DNA from: Paenibacillus sp.
Lineage (GTDB): Bacteria; Bacillota; Bacilli; Paenibacillales; Paenibacillaceae
Assembly: GCA_017512705.1 (NCBI GenBank)
Contig: JAFWEX010000153.1
Coordinates: forward strand, 1 to 43,590
Reading direction: 5' to 3'
DNA length: 43,590 nt
Shown here: positions 1 to 7,536 of the stretch, one piece after another
Numbering within the stretch: position 1 is the first letter of the stretch
How the letters are laid out: the number at the start of each line of letters is the position of its first letter
The notes under the pieces: model-generated
Told to the model about the DNA's origin: nothing
Database searches by the model: none
What the model saw: only the letters and a program-made list of their open reading frames with translations
Made by a program: the position numbers and the translations under genes

Positions 1-66
1 ATACCAAGGGGGTCTTAATCTGTTCTATGGGAATAGCTGAAGCCATTTCGTATGGTGGAGAGCTTC

Positions 67-402
67 TCATAAAGACATTGTAATCGCATTTGCTATTAAA
101 AAAATGAGAAGTAATGTTAATGGGATTGAACTTATCGTAATTGCTGCAATAGCCAGACCTCTTCCTGATGTTGAGTTTCTTGCACTAATTCCAAGAAAAA
201 AACTGATGCCGTTAATCGTTAGAGTTAAAATTCCAGTTTGACCTGTATTGTAGTGGCTTATACTATTGGCTATCCTCACCATGTAAAATAAAGCGAGAGA
301 TGCTAGTCCAATAAAACTTAATATAAAGGACACCAACGCTCTTCCAAAACGATCTGTTTTCTTATTTTGATTCTTTACTGTATTTTGTGCTGCAGTTCTC
401 AT
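67..402 (-). CDS. Small integral membrane protein of unknown function
   Basis: This 111-residue protein begins with a basic, Gln/Asn-rich cytoplasmic segment of about 22 residues. Three hydrophobic stretches follow (roughly residues 24-45, 58-72 and 82-105), so it is probably a three-helix membrane protein. The layout (polar N-terminus, helix, short loop, Gly-rich 'GRGLAIAAI' segment, helix) is reminiscent of DUF4190-type small membrane proteins, but I cannot assign a family with certainty. The start is supported by a GGAGG ribosome binding site just upstream on the minus strand. It is divergent from the secreted-protein gene at 547. No function is proposed. Confidence 0.6.
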   Translation of the reverse strand: MRTAAQNTVKNQNKKTDRFGRALVSFILSFIGLASLALFYMVRIANSISHYNTGQTGILTLTINGISFFLGISARNSTSGRGLAIAAITISSIPLTLLLIFLIANAITMSL

Positions 403-546
403 GACAACCTCCGAGTCTTATGTACTATTTTGAGTCGAAAAGTAACATTTATCATATTACCATGCCCGCATCTTTATTGGGAGATATTTCTACAAGAGTT
501 CCAGTATAATGATTATATACTTAATTAAAAGGGAGGCAACTCGAAT

Positions 547-990
547 ATGTCCTTTAGCAAAATTCTAAGTATCGGTATAGCCTTATCCTTACTCTTGTCT
601 GCCGCTCCTAGTAATGATGGTGAATTTAATGACAACTATACTAACTCACCTATTACTGTACAGAACTCTGATAATCAAGTTATCACGCCTTTCGATGTTC
701 AACTTATCAGACCTGACAATTACATCAGTTATAATGCATATGAGAAGTCTTTTGTAATGGACCCGGGTAATGGAAGTAATGCGGCACTTTGGATTAAGAA
801 TACAAGTGCAGATGACCTTGGGATAAAGGTTTTTGTGAATGGCAGTAATGACCCTCTTGAAGTTTCCATTGAAAAAGATACTCAAAAAACGATCTCTATC
901 TATGTTGGTGTGACCACAACTTATAAAGTTTATGTATACAGCAGGACGGGACATAAAATCGAAATGTCTGTTTCAGCAAGACAATTCTAA
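547..990 (+). CDS. Secreted protein of unknown function
   Basis: The 147-residue product has a short N-terminal region with a hydrophobic core (about residues 5-20, rich in Leu/Ala/Ile) followed by 'SAAPSND', consistent with a Sec signal peptide cleaved near residue 20. The mature part is polar and rich in Asn, Asp, Ser and Thr with alternating hydrophobic positions, suggesting a small beta-sandwich. I recognise no catalytic motif and no cysteine. A GGGAGG site lies 10 bases before the ATG, and a hairpin terminator follows at 1107. The base composition seems somewhat more AT-rich than the core genes downstream. The export prediction is from sequence; the function is unknown. Confidence 0.6.
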   Translation: MSFSKILSIGIALSLLLSAAPSNDGEFNDNYTNSPITVQNSDNQVITPFDVQLIRPDNYISYNAYEKSFVMDPGNGSNAALWIKNTSADDLGIKVFVNGSNDPLEVSIEKDTQKTISIYVGVTTTYKVYVYSRTGHKIEMSVSARQF

Positions 991-1106
991 TAAAAGGTTT
1001 AGGGAGAATGTTTTATAAGTTAGAAACTTACGCGAAAAGTACAGACCGTAGGAATAGTAAATACATAGCAAAGTCCGTTCAGGGAAATCCTTGTCCGATT
1101 TTAATT

Positions 1107-1135
1107 AAGAGTCGCCTTTATGGCGGCTCTTTCTT
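1107..1135 (+). terminator. Rho-independent terminator after the secreted-protein gene
   Basis: Ten-base-pair stem (AAGAGTCGCC / GGCGGCTCTT, one T-G wobble) with a five-base loop, followed by a T-rich tract. It lies about 120 bases beyond the stop codon at 990. Confidence 0.75.
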
Positions 1136-1154
1136 TAATTAGAGAAGAAAACTA

Positions 1155-1192
1155 TTTACAAATGCAAATTAATTGTGTACAATTAAATTGTA
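1155..1192 (+). promoter_or_regulatory. ohr promoter with overlapping OhrR-type operator
   Basis: A near-consensus sigma-A promoter is visible: -35 TTTACA (1155-1160), a 17-base spacer, and -10 TACAAT (1178-1183). The -10 is embedded in a perfect 15-base palindrome, TACAATTAAATTGTA (1178-1192), which equals the half-repeat unit known from the Bacillus subtilis ohrA operator bound by the MarR-family peroxide sensor OhrR. A degenerate copy (CAAATTAATTGTG, 1165-1177) sits immediately upstream. Repression by blocking the -10 is inferred. No ohrR gene is present in the window. Confidence 0.85.
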
Positions 1193-1253
1193 AGTAAGTT
1201 AATTTTGTTGAAAACATACCACAACTTTTCATTTGAAAAAGGAGAGATTGAAT

Positions 1254-1673
1254 ATGAAAACTCTATATGAAACGACAGTCATTAATACAGGTGGACGTCA
1301 AGGAATTGTACAATCTCCAGATAACGTATTTATGCTTGACGTGGCGACACCTCCTGAACTTGGCGGTCAAGTAACTACAGCGACCAATCCGGAGCAATTA
1401 TTTGCAGCAGGATACAGTGCATGTTTTAACTCTGCATTAGAATTTCAATTGAAGAAGCACAATGTAACGATCGAACGCAGCACTGTAGCTGCAACGGTGT
1501 CACTGGTGGCAGATCCCGCCGACGGTGGGGTTAAGCTGGATGTAGAGCTTGAAGTGAAAATTCTCGGATTAGATGAAGAGAATGTACAAAAATTTGTTAA
1601 GCTTGCTCATGATTACTGCCCATATTCCAAAGCGATCACAGGTAATGTTAATGTGAAAGTAGAAGTGGCGTAA
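1254..1673 (+). CDS. ohr: Organic hydroperoxide resistance protein Ohr (OsmC/Ohr family)
   Basis: This 139-residue protein matches Ohr along its length: N-terminal 'LYETTVINTGGRQG', central 'ATNPEQLFAAGYSACFNSALEF', and C-terminal 'AHDYCPYSKAITGNV'. The two cysteines in 'YSACFN' and 'DYCPYS' are the catalytic pair that reduces organic hydroperoxides, with dihydrolipoyl or bacillithiol-type thiols as reductant in the family. It acts in the cytosol as a homodimer. I chose ATG 1254 because GGAGAG lies 8 bases upstream; an in-frame TTG at 1233 has no good site. The upstream OhrR operator indicates induction by organic peroxides. A terminator follows at 1725. Confidence 0.93.
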   Translation: MKTLYETTVINTGGRQGIVQSPDNVFMLDVATPPELGGQVTTATNPEQLFAAGYSACFNSALEFQLKKHNVTIERSTVAATVSLVADPADGGVKLDVELEVKILGLDEENVQKFVKLAHDYCPYSKAITGNVNVKVEVA

Positions 1674-1724
1674 GTACAGTTGTTCATATATTCAGTGAAT
1701 AAAATAAATAAATGAATGCAAATG

Positions 1725-1750
1725 ACCTCCGAGTAATCGGAGGTTTTGCT
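1725..1750 (+). terminator. Rho-independent terminator after ohr
   Basis: Perfect 8-base-pair stem ACCTCCGA / TCGGAGGT with a GTAA loop, followed by TTTT. It lies about 50 bases beyond the ohr stop codon. Confidence 0.8.
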
Positions 1751-1954
1751 TATGCTTAGAAAGTGATAAGTCTAACGACAGCCGAATAGCTGATGGAGAA
1801 AAAAGAAAATAGTGACAACTCCGCACTGGGCAGATTCTTGGCTACTCTAATCGATGCTTTTTGTATTTAAATCTATTTTTAGAAAGCACACAACTGGGTG
1901 TTTCCCCATATAATGCAGTATTCAGTCAGCACTAAGGGAAATGGGGAATCCGAA

Positions 1955-2155
1955 ATGACAAAGGCCAAGGGAAAGAAATCTCCTGCGCTAAAGAGTGACA
2001 AAATGCGTGTATCCATGAAATTGGTCACATCTGATGTCTGTGAGCGCTGCAAGACACCTTGTTCACGAGGGATGCAATATGCTGCACGAATGAGACAAGA
2101 CGGGGCTGTCGGAAAAGGGGTTCCCTGTATACTCACCCGTCATGTATCTTCTTGA
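1955..2155 (+). CDS. Cys-rich 66-residue protein, possible zinc-binding protein
   Basis: The reading frame is chosen from ATG 1955, preceded by GGGGAA at 7 bases; the frame is open further upstream but without a good start. The N-terminus is very basic (about ten Lys among the first 20 residues). It contains a C-x2-C-x3-C cluster in 'VCERCKTPCSRG' and a fourth cysteine in 'KGVPCILTRH'. Four cysteines plus a late histidine in so small a protein suggest metal binding, perhaps with nucleic acid contact through the Lys-rich start. I recognise no named family. The frame is followed by its own terminator, which supports a real gene. Confidence 0.55.
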   Translation: MTKAKGKKSPALKSDKMRVSMKLVTSDVCERCKTPCSRGMQYAARMRQDGAVGKGVPCILTRHVSS

Positions 2156-2193
2156 AACTTCGCTTAATGACGCATATATAACAATCTGGGCAT

Positions 2194-2226
2194 AGGGGTA
2201 TCCTGACAGTAGGATAGCCTTTTTGT
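2194..2226 (+). terminator. Rho-independent terminator after the Cys-rich small protein gene
   Basis: Stem of about nine pairs (GGGTATCCT / AGGATAGCC, one mismatch) with a six-base loop, followed by five T residues. Confidence 0.6.
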
Positions 2227-2355
2227 ATATTTACCAAAGCACGGTAATTATTTTGGATAAAAGATGAAAAATAATGAAAAACAGCGCAACTTTGTGGATG
2301 CGTTCATAGTATAAATGTACAAACAAGCTTACAGCAGAGGGGGGAGTTTGACGGA

Positions 2356-2910
2356 ATGAAATGGAAAAGAGTACTGCTGTGTGTCATGGTATTCTCCTTG
2401 CTGGGCGGGTCTTTATTATTTGCGGACTCTGTGAACGAGAAGATTCGTGTGCTTATTAATGGCAAGGAAGCGCCGGACGGTGGTTATTTAATTGATGGAA
2501 CGACGTACGTACCTGTTCGGGAAGCAGGAGGTCTTGCTTCGTGGGATAACAGCAACAAGCGAGTAACGGTAATTAAGCCGAATGTACATATTTTTCTCTT
2601 TAAAGGAGACACTGTGTTTGGGAATGTTAATGTGGGCAAATTGAAATTCAATGTGTTCTCGCAAGTAGACAGCCTGACAACAGATGTGGCCGCCGTGAAA
2701 GTCACAATCACCGACCCAAGCGGTCAGGTAAAAGATATTCAGGCACAGAACCTTACGACACAAAAGGACAATTTCTGGTTCCGTACGTATGATTTCACAT
2801 ATGATTTTAGTCGTGCTGGCAAGTACCGCATCGGTTTTCATATTAAAGAAAATGAAAACAGTAGCTATGTTCCGATTGCAGAAAAAGTCATCACAGCATT
2901 GGACCAGTAA
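2356..2910 (+). CDS. Secreted protein with copper amine oxidase N-terminal-like domain
   Basis: The 184-residue product starts with a clear signal peptide: 'MKWKR', then a hydrophobic core ending near 'LLFADS' (cleavage about residue 23-25). Residues 28-75 ('IRVLINGKEAPDGGYLIDGTTYVPVREAGGLASWDNSNKRVTV', cited in part) follow the beta-hairpin pattern of the copper-amine-oxidase-N domain, a cell-surface module widespread in Paenibacillus secreted proteins that usually lacks enzymatic activity. The remaining part (about 80-184) looks like a beta-sandwich with alternating hydrophobic residues. A strong AGGGGGGAG site precedes the ATG. The gene stands alone. Export is well supported; the role, probably extracellular, is unknown. 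Confidence 0.7.
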   Translation: MKWKRVLLCVMVFSLLGGSLLFADSVNEKIRVLINGKEAPDGGYLIDGTTYVPVREAGGLASWDNSNKRVTVIKPNVHIFLFKGDTVFGNVNVGKLKFNVFSQVDSLTTDVAAVKVTITDPSGQVKDIQAQNLTTQKDNFWFRTYDFTYDFSRAGKYRIGFHIKENENSSYVPIAEKVITALDQ

Positions 2911-3011
2911 TGGCTGCTAGTAAAGGCTGATCGTTAAATTGACCTAGCAGTGTGAACATGTTACGATATCCCAAGGTTACACATTTTCTATTGATGAAGC
3001 GAGGTATTACA

Positions 3012-3329
3012 ATGAGCGATCACAAACACGAGCATGGAGATAACTGCGGTTGCGGCCACGACCATGATCACGATCATGAACACGAAGAAATCCTTCTCAC
3101 GCTGACTGACGAAAATGGTCAAGACGTGGAGATGGTACTGGTAGAAACATTTGACGTGCAAGATCACGTTTATGCACTGCTGTTGGAGCGTAACAATCCT
3201 GAAGCTGACGGTATCATCCTCCGCATGGAAGAAGAAGACGAGGAAATGGTACTCTACAATATTGAAGACGAAGCAGAGTGGAACCGCGTTGAAGCGGCTT
3301 ACAACGAGCTGGTTGCTTCGCAAGAGTAA
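3012..3329 (+). CDS. DUF1292 domain protein with His-rich N-terminus
   Basis: A 105-residue acidic cytosolic protein. The first 27 residues carry a His/Asp/Glu-rich tract with a 'CGCGHDHDHDH' segment that could bind metal ions. Residues 28-100 match the DUF1292 (YrzB-type) pattern: 'ILLTLTDENGQDVEMVLVETFD', 'YALLLERNNPEADGIILRMEEE' (parts), and a C-terminal 'EAEWNRVEAAYNEL'. The start at ATG 3012 is supported by an AAGCGAGG site; the frame stays open upstream to 2952 without such a site. The family's molecular function is unknown; elsewhere it sits near yrzL and yrrK, which is not the case here. A terminator follows. Confidence 0.8.
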   Translation: MSDHKHEHGDNCGCGHDHDHDHEHEEILLTLTDENGQDVEMVLVETFDVQDHVYALLLERNNPEADGIILRMEEEDEEMVLYNIEDEAEWNRVEAAYNELVASQE

Positions 3330-3352
3330 TCAATCTTTTGAAATATCGCATG

Positions 3353-3390
3353 AAGGCTCCTGAATTCTGAGGGGCCTTTTGTTGTTTTTT
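3353..3390 (+). terminator. Rho-independent terminator after the DUF1292 gene
   Basis: Stem AAGGCTCCT / AGGGGCCTT (nine pairs with one T-G wobble) with an eight-base loop, followed by a T-rich tract. Confidence 0.75.
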
Positions 3391-3407
3391 CACCCTATTT
3401 ACAGGAC

Positions 3408-3440
3408 AAAAAAAGGACCAGGAATGAACCTGGTCCTTTG
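3408..3440 (-). terminator. Rho-independent terminator of the decarboxylase gene
   Basis: Perfect 11-base-pair stem (AAAGGACCAGG at 3412 / CCTGGTCCTTT ending 3439) around a six-base loop. Read on the minus strand it runs into a long T tract, so it ends transcription of the gene at 3487-4974. Confidence 0.85.
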
Positions 3441-3486
3441 ACTTACTATACTGTTTTGGTGCTTTTTCGTCTTAGACAATGGCACC

Positions 3487-4974
3487 CTAGAAAATAGCGT
3501 CAGCTTCCACGATGACTTTGACATTGGTTACGCTGCGGTCTTCCGGCCCTTTAACTGGCAGTCCAACCTCAACATGATCAATGATATAGTCGATGTTCTC
3601 TTGTGTAATAACCTCACCTGGAAGCAGGATGGGGATGCCTGGCGGATACACGTAGATGAATTCCGAGATAATACGTCCAGCGGATTCCTTGAATGGAATG
3701 ACTTCGGTATCCCCATAAAAGGCATCACGTGGTGTCAGCATCAGCTGAGGGATATCGGGAACTTTGACAACCAGTTCATGCGCAGGATTGACTTGATAAT
3801 AAGTGCGGGAAAGATCCTGGAGCGCACTGAGCAAGATATTTACACTTTCATCCGTATCACCTGGTGTAATAAGGCACAAAATATTGTACATGTCACTGAG
3901 TTCGACTTCAATATTATAATGCTCACGCAGCCAGTTCTCGGTTTCATAACCTGTGATGCCGAGATGGCGCACATGAATCGTAACTTTAGTCGGGTCATAA
4001 TTAAAGGTTGCTTCAGTACCTAACAGTTCTTTTCCGAAACAGTATAAGCCATCAATGTCATTAATCGTACGGCGTGCAAATTCCGCTAGATCGATGGCCT
4101 TTTGTGCGATCTCGTGCCCGTGAAGAGCCAGATTACGTCTGGATGTATCCAGCGATGCAAGCAATACATATGAGGTGGATGTCGATGTCAGCAAGCTTAG
4201 GATCGTCTGTACACGCTGTGGATTGACGAATCCGTTTTTGGTGTTCAGGTTCAGTACCGAACTCTGTGTCATGGAACCACCAAGTTTGTGTACACTCGTA
4301 GCGGCCATATCGGCTCCAGCAGCCATTGCGGACAGTGGCAGGTCCTCATGGAAATGAATAAGCACACCGTGTGCTTCATCCACCAGAACAGGCACTTGAT
4401 AGCTGTGAGCTAGTTCTACGATGGATTTCAGATCAGTACATACACCGTAATAGGTTGGATTAATGACAAGTAAAGCTTTTGCATCCGGATGGCGCTCAAG
4501 CGCACGACGGATCGATTGAATCGTCACACCGTGGTCAATCCCCAAATTGGCATCTTGTGCAGGAGAGACGAATACAGGTTTGGCTCCTGAGAAAATAATG
4601 GCAGACAGGACCGATTTGTGTACATTACGAGGCACAATAATTTTGTCCCCAGGTCCGCAAACCGATAGAATCATTGTCATAATCGCACTGCTTGTACCTT
4701 GCACACTAAAATAGGTATAATCAGCCCCGAAGGCATCAGCAGCCAGCATCTGTGCTTCTTGAATGACACCTGTGGGTTGATGCAGATCATCGAGTGGTGC
4801 GATGTTGATCAAATCTATGGAGAAGGCGTTATCGCCAATAAATTCACGGAATTCGGTATCCGCTCCCAATCCTTTTTTATGTCCCGGAATATGAAACTGT
4901 ACGGGATTGAGTGCCGCGTGATTTTTCAAAGCGGTAAACAGCGGCGTACGGTGGTGATTCATCAGTGCTGTCAC
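3487..4974 (-). CDS. speA: Orn/Lys/Arg decarboxylase family protein (SpeA-like)
   Basis: The 495-residue product is a PLP-dependent fold-type I decarboxylase of the short Bacillus type (B. subtilis SpeA arginine decarboxylase is about 490 residues). Visible features: N-terminal 'FHIPGHKKG' (residues 27-35), 'SVQGTSSA' cofactor loop (90-97), 'VDEAHGV' with the PLP-binding Asp (about 198-204), and 'TSVHKLGGS' with the Schiff-base lysine at 230. A C-terminal Orn_DC_C-like domain carries 'YPPGIPILLPGE'. The likely reaction is arginine to agmatine for polyamine synthesis, but lysine or ornithine cannot be excluded from sequence. The start is a GTG after AGGAAGG; an ATG five codons in is an alternative. 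It is divergent from the MFS gene. Confidence 0.88.
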   Translation of the reverse strand: MTALMNHHRTPLFTALKNHAALNPVQFHIPGHKKGLGADTEFREFIGDNAFSIDLINIAPLDDLHQPTGVIQEAQMLAADAFGADYTYFSVQGTSSAIMTMILSVCGPGDKIIVPRNVHKSVLSAIIFSGAKPVFVSPAQDANLGIDHGVTIQSIRRALERHPDAKALLVINPTYYGVCTDLKSIVELAHSYQVPVLVDEAHGVLIHFHEDLPLSAMAAGADMAATSVHKLGGSMTQSSVLNLNTKNGFVNPQRVQTILSLLTSTSTSYVLLASLDTSRRNLALHGHEIAQKAIDLAEFARRTINDIDGLYCFGKELLGTEATFNYDPTKVTIHVRHLGITGYETENWLREHYNIEVELSDMYNILCLITPGDTDESVNILLSALQDLSRTYYQVNPAHELVVKVPDIPQLMLTPRDAFYGDTEVIPFKESAGRIISEFIYVYPPGIPILLPGEVITQENIDYIIDHVEVGLPVKGPEDRSVTNVKVIVEADAIF

Positions 4975-5089
4975 AACCCTTCCTAAATAAAATGGTAAAC
5001 AAAGATGAGTATAGCAAAATCAGAACCGAATGCAAACGGTATGAACAACAAAATTTTGAATTGGTGAGATTTGGTTCTCATGCCCCCGG

Positions 5090-5104
5090 TTACACTAAGT
5101 GTAA
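5090..5104. promoter_or_regulatory. Perfect 15-base palindrome in the speA/MFS divergent region
   Basis: TTACACTAAGTGTAA is a perfect inverted repeat (7-base arms, one central base) about 35 bases before the MFS start codon. Its TACACT could serve as a -10 element. The symmetry suggests an operator for a dimeric regulator, perhaps MarR- or MerR-type; no regulator gene lies next to it. The binding protein is unknown. Confidence 0.5.
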
Positions 5105-5139
5105 AGACCCTGCAGATGGACGTTGAAAGGAGAAAAAGA

Positions 5140-6441
5140 ATGCAAACCGACATCAAACCAGCCAAAATTCTAAGATCCCCATTTTTTATCGCGATGTGGC
5201 TGACACTTTTCCTAGTGGAAATTATCAAAGGGGCGCTGCTGGTCGCTGTTCTCCCCGTATATATGGATAATATTCTGGGATTGTCCGCTGGCGTGATTGG
5301 CGTGGCGTTTGCTCTTCAGTACTTGGGGGACAATCTGTTCAGAGCCCCTTCAGGATGGGCAGCAGAACGCATTGGCTTTCGGGCTACAATGGTCACGGCT
5401 CTAATCTGTATGTTAATAGCGGTTATAATGATTCTTTTTCTAAAAAGCGCTTTTGGTCTGTCTATGGCTTGTCTAATCCTTGGAATTGGTACATCCCCTT
5501 TATGGCCTTGTGCAATGACGGGTGTAACTGCGATGTCAGGCCCTCAGAATAAAAATGGAACAGCTATGGGCGCACTGGAGATGGCAGCTCTCGGAGGTAC
5601 AGGACTAGGTCCTGTGGGTATGAACTGGATACTGGAACGTACCGGTCATGATTACCGTATGATTTTTCTTATTTTAATAGGATGTGCGATTCTTGTCATT
5701 CTCGTGGCCATGATCCTACCGGGTCGCGTTGTGACTCAAGAAGGACATACGGGAGAAGGAGTAAAGGACGGAAAGAGAGCGGGACAGAAGTACCCAGCCA
5801 AGCCTAACGTGTTCACTCCTTTTGTTCGGTTGCAAAAGAGTGTGAAGCTTACATTACATCGGGTGCGTACAACGCTCAATGTGAATCCGCTCGTATATCC
5901 GGCACTGTTCATGCAGTCTTTTGTAATCGGTTTGCTGAGTCCTGTTATTACGTTGTATACACGAACAGATCTGAATATTTCCCCAAACCTGTACAGTCTT
6001 CTGCTTATTGCAGGTGGAGGGATTACCGTCATTGCATTGCTGCCTGTTGGGAAGATGGTAGACAGATTTGGCACGAAACCATTTCTGAATATCGGCTTTT
6101 TGATGGCGGCAGCAAGTCTGTTTGCCTTCTCGGCCATAACATCCATCCCTGTTGTATTTGGTATCGTCATGCTTGTCGGTGTTAGTTATGCCATGATCCT
6201 ACCGGCGTGGAACACTTTTGTTGCTACATTGATTCCTAAGGGGGAGCGAGGAGCGATATGGGGATTTTTTCTCACGCTGCAAGGGTCCGGTATGGTTGTA
6301 GGCCCAATTGTATCAGGACTGTTGTGGGATCATATTAGTCACCCGTCTCCATTTATCGCGAGCGCTATTGTGATGGCGGGACTTGCTGTGGTTCATTTTG
6401 TGTTAGCACGTAAGCCATTCCGTACAGCACCTGCGGCGTAG
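5140..6441 (+). CDS. Major facilitator superfamily transporter
   Basis: This 433-residue protein has about 12 hydrophobic segments split by a polar central loop (around residues 200-240, rich in Lys/Gly/Glu), the normal layout of an MFS transporter. Motif A-like sequences occur in loop 2-3 ('SGWAAERIGFRATM') and in the second half ('GKMVDRFGTKPFLN'). The substrate cannot be read from sequence; drug efflux and sugar export are both possible. The start ATG 5140 has GAAAGGAG nine bases upstream; the longer frame from 5071 lacks a site. The palindrome at 5090 suggests repressor control. A terminator lies at 6541. Confidence 0.85.
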   Translation: MQTDIKPAKILRSPFFIAMWLTLFLVEIIKGALLVAVLPVYMDNILGLSAGVIGVAFALQYLGDNLFRAPSGWAAERIGFRATMVTALICMLIAVIMILFLKSAFGLSMACLILGIGTSPLWPCAMTGVTAMSGPQNKNGTAMGALEMAALGGTGLGPVGMNWILERTGHDYRMIFLILIGCAILVILVAMILPGRVVTQEGHTGEGVKDGKRAGQKYPAKPNVFTPFVRLQKSVKLTLHRVRTTLNVNPLVYPALFMQSFVIGLLSPVITLYTRTDLNISPNLYSLLLIAGGGITVIALLPVGKMVDRFGTKPFLNIGFLMAAASLFAFSAITSIPVVFGIVMLVGVSYAMILPAWNTFVATLIPKGERGAIWGFFLTLQGSGMVVGPIVSGLLWDHISHPSPFIASAIVMAGLAVVHFVLARKPFRTAPAA

Positions 6442-6798
6442 ATGAAGAATATTAGAGTACCCCGGTCAGAGAGGTGAACCATCAATATAAGCAAGAGCCG
6501 TATAGCTCGAAGTTAACCACAAGCAATGCTTATCCATATAAGGGAAGTCCCATTTAACCATTCACGGTTGAGGAGGGACTTCCTTTTTTGATATGGAAAA
6601 CAAACACTCGTCAGTAATTCCCCCTGTATATCCAGTAATATTCGCAGCAAGCTGCAATTCCGATTCCCATTCGGTGAAAAATAGTCAAATAACCAAGTAC
6701 CCTTACATAAAATGAAGTATAAAATAGGGTAAGCCGATGTAACAAAAGCGCTTGAAACATGAGGCCGGTGCAAGTCCGGTACAGATGGAGGGAGTGCC
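6442..6798. other. Intergenic region between the MFS gene and the next gene
   Basis: This 357-base gap holds a strong terminator (6541-6589) and, close to the next gene, a short GC hairpin with the sequence GCCGGTGCAAGTCCGGT (6764-6780) just before the ribosome binding site. I see no further open frame with a plausible start, and no complete riboswitch. Confidence 0.6.
6541..6589 (+). terminator. Rho-independent terminator after the MFS gene
   Basis: Stem GGAAGTCCC (6543-6551) / GGGACTTCC (6575-6583) with an inner AACC/GGTT pairing, followed by a run of T. It lies about 100 bases beyond the MFS stop codon. Confidence 0.8.
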
Positions 6799-7398
6799 GT
6801 GAATAAGAGTTATGAAGTTGAATATTGCAATCTGGAGCTGCGGTTCAACCGTCGGCATATCCAAAATCTAATCAAAGACCTAATTCGTGAGGGGTATTCA
6901 CTATATTGGAGCGAGGACGAATCTTTCTTTATCCTGTCAGTCCGCACCGGTCGTAAGCTGGTAAAGCTCCGTTTTCAACAGACGCGCAGCGGGAATTACA
7001 AAATGACTGGAGATTATCTGATCAAGGATGCCAAGCTTGCTGAGTGGCTGGAGAAGTTGATCGGAGATACGCGCGGTCATGCTGTGGTGAAGCGTTTCAA
7101 AGATCAGCAGATGACGGTGGAAAATATTTTGTTTGGTGAAGTGATTCGTTTGGTGGAAGTGTCCGGATTTAAACAGCGGGTTATTTTTCAAAAAGAACCT
7201 GCGCCTACGGCGGAAGAGATGGAAGAGATGTTCCTCTCGCGCGAAGGCGAAGAGCGGCTTATGCTGCTGCGCATGGAAGTGGATGATGAATTGGAACGTC
7301 TGCATGATGCGATACAGATCAACAATCTAGAGAAAGCCAACGCCTGCCGTGAAGCACTGCGGCGATTGTCCGGGCATCTGTTGATGCTGGAAGGATGA
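6799..7398 (+). CDS. Conserved hypothetical protein, Paenibacillus type
   Basis: A 199-residue soluble protein starting at GTG 6799, five bases after GGAGGGAG. The N-terminal part (about 1-110) alternates charged and hydrophobic residues, with 'YCNLELRFNRRHIQNLIKDL' and 'EGYSLYWSEDESFFILSV'. The C-terminal third is strongly acidic and helical ('TAEEMEEMFLSREGEERLML' onward) and probably a coiled coil. I recognise no catalytic motif. Annotations of similar Paenibacillus proteins that I half-recall are not reliable enough to use, so no function is given. It is monocistronic: a terminator precedes it and a long hairpin follows. Confidence 0.7.
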   Translation: MNKSYEVEYCNLELRFNRRHIQNLIKDLIREGYSLYWSEDESFFILSVRTGRKLVKLRFQQTRSGNYKMTGDYLIKDAKLAEWLEKLIGDTRGHAVVKRFKDQQMTVENILFGEVIRLVEVSGFKQRVIFQKEPAPTAEEMEEMFLSREGEERLMLLRMEVDDELERLHDAIQINNLEKANACREALRRLSGHLLMLEG

Positions 7399-7429
7399 GG
7401 CAGACCGTGTTCGAGTATCCTTTTTATTG

Positions 7430-7476
7430 AAAGGGGCTGTTCCCAAAGGTCTTGAAATGACCAGGGGCAGCCCTTT
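7430..7476. terminator. Long hairpin between convergent genes, probable bidirectional terminator
   Basis: AAAGGGGCTG (7430-7439) pairs with CAGCCCTTT (7468-7476), continued by TCCC/GGGG-type and GGTC/GACC inner pairing. It separates the plus-strand gene ending at 7398 from the minus-strand gene ending at 7537. The T tract is short on both sides, so termination strength is uncertain. Confidence 0.55.
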
Positions 7477-7536
7477 GATATGTCATGGAAGTTGTCAATG
7501 GACTGGTTAAGAGGCTCCGCATGATTTAGCGTTTTT

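Noticed and set aside
6746-6759. AAAAGCGCTTGAAA as a possible cre site
   Set aside because: Lacks the leading TG and the WWCW end of the consensus.
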